6,323 bases of DNA from positions 1-6,323 of the forward strand of contig DGIK01000028.1 in the NCBI GenBank assembly GCA_002393195.1, given 5' to 3'. Below the pieces are notes generated by a model. That model was not told where the DNA came from and ran no database searches. It saw nothing but the letters and a program-made list of their open reading frames with translations. The stretch comes from Bacteroidales bacterium UBA3824 (GTDB lineage Bacteria; Bacteroidota; Bacteroidia; Bacteroidales; UBA3824). The position numbers and the translations under genes are program-made. Positions within the stretch are counted from its first letter, which is position 1, and the number at the start of each line of letters is the position of its first letter. This document shows positions 5,641-6,323 of the stretch, one piece after another.

Positions 5641-6323
5641 CATTCGCTTTTCATCACCCAATCCACAATGTTTTTTTCGGTGCTTGAAAAACTTACGCCG
5701 ACTTTGATGATTTTTCGGTTGTCCATTGCAAAGCGTCCGGCGTAGTTTTTTATGTTGATTTGGTTGAGGGCGGTTTGGGCGTCTTGGTCTATCTTGAACT
5801 CAAAAATGTAAACATAATCATTGTTGATGAGGATGCTGTCGGCGCGACCTTTTGAAAAATGTGCCTCACTGACGATAAATTCTCCCAGAATAGTGAAAAC
5901 CAAGTATATAACATTCTGAAAATCACGTTCTATAAGTTTCACGCTTTTGTCGTTGGCGTATGGAATGGCGCAAAACAACGCCTTGAAACGCTCGATGGCG
6001 CTTTCGATGTCGCATTTGCGAAAATCTTCCTTAAATTTTGTGTATTCCAATCCGTCGGGGTTGGCGTCATTGATGTAAAACTCTTTGGCGAGCGAATTGA
6101 AAAAACTCATTTCCACTTCATAATCAGGGAATCCGAGGGTGTATGTACGGAAATTTTTTTCGTATGATTTGATGGTAAGATAGCCCGTATAATACAACAG
6201 CGGAATAAGTTCGGTCTTGAACTCATCATCCTTGTAGTTTTTGAGTTCGTCTTTGCCATATTCAACGTCGCAGCGCAGGGTTTTGATGTCAAAGTTTGAG
6301 TTTTTGATGCGCTTCATCAAAAT
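5640..6323 (-). CDS. C-terminal part of an AAA-ATPase-like / PDDEXK_9 (DUF1703) family protein (5' partial)
   Basis: The frame is open to the window edge, and only about 227 C-terminal residues are present. Family members are usually around 500 residues, with an N-terminal ATPase-like domain that would lie outside the window. Numbered from the TTG codon at 6320, hallmark segments are LLYYTGYLTIKSY (41-53) and YTLGFPDYEVEMSF (60-73). The nuclease-like domain follows: GEFIVSEAHFSKGRAD (146-161), YVYIFEFKID (169-178), LNQINIKNYAGRF (185-197) and IKVGVSFSS (205-213). D161, E174, K176 and Q187 fit the D...E-x-K...Q pattern of a PD-(D/E)XK fold. These proteins are highly multiplied in Bacteroidota and some Firmicutes; their role is not established. 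The ATG at 6317 is an internal Met, not a credible start. The gene converges on the other ATPase and ends in the hairpin at 5598-5640. Confidence 0.88.
   Translation of the reverse strand: MLMKRIKNSNFDIKTLRCDVEYGKDELKNYKDDEFKTELIPLLYYTGYLTIKSYEKNFRTYTLGFPDYEVEMSFFNSLAKEFYINDANPDGLEYTKFKEDFRKCDIESAIERFKALFCAIPYANDKSVKLIERDFQNVIYLVFTILGEFIVSEAHFSKGRADSILINNDYVYIFEFKIDQDAQTALNQINIKNYAGRFAMDNRKIIKVGVSFSSTEKNIVDWVMKSE

Noticed and set aside
6317..6320. Start of the leftward gene at TTG 6320 or ATG 6317
   Set aside because: The frame continues past the window edge, and the first residues seen already belong to the middle of the family's usual length, so these are internal codons.

Overview
The window looks like a chromosomal segment from a member of the Bacteroidota, probably an uncultured Bacteroidales-type bacterium. 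This rests on three things. The start codons are preceded by A-rich leaders with no Shine-Dalgarno sequence. A recognisable Bacteroidota promoter (TTTG, 20 bp, TAAATTTG) lies before one gene. The protein families present are also common in that phylum: stand-alone MacB-type permeases, and ATPase/PD-(D/E)XK nuclease proteins. I infer this from sequence character and have no database match.

Positions 1-3904 hold the end of a tripartite efflux locus on the + strand. It contains a MacB/FtsX-type ABC permease (5' end outside the window), a MacA/HlyD-type periplasmic adaptor, and a TolC-type outer membrane channel. Together they would form an inner membrane-periplasm-outer membrane export pump. The permease carries no ATPase domain, and no ABC ATPase is encoded here, so that subunit must lie upstream or elsewhere. 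The two gaps between these genes (221 and 99 bp) are AT-rich and hold strong inverted repeats.

Positions 3905-5638 look like an accessory insertion. They hold a palindromic array with a 27-bp period, whose first unit also forms a terminator. A promoter overlaps the last clear copy of the array motif. Next comes a 480-residue ATPase with a C-terminal PD-(D/E)XK-like (DUF234-type) domain. Only 16 bp after its stop codon, the last 52 bp of the TolC-type gene reappear at 49/52 identity, and all three differences are synonymous in the TolC frame. The ATPase module is therefore bracketed by two copies of the channel gene's 3' end. This resembles the footprint of integration or recombination at the 3' end of a protein gene that rebuilt that end. 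It is the most notable feature of the window.

Positions 5640-6323 carry, on the - strand, the C-terminal part of a second and different ATPase/PD-(D/E)XK family protein. It converges on the first, and a bidirectional terminator hairpin lies between them. I see no tRNA, rRNA, CRISPR array, integrase or transposase.
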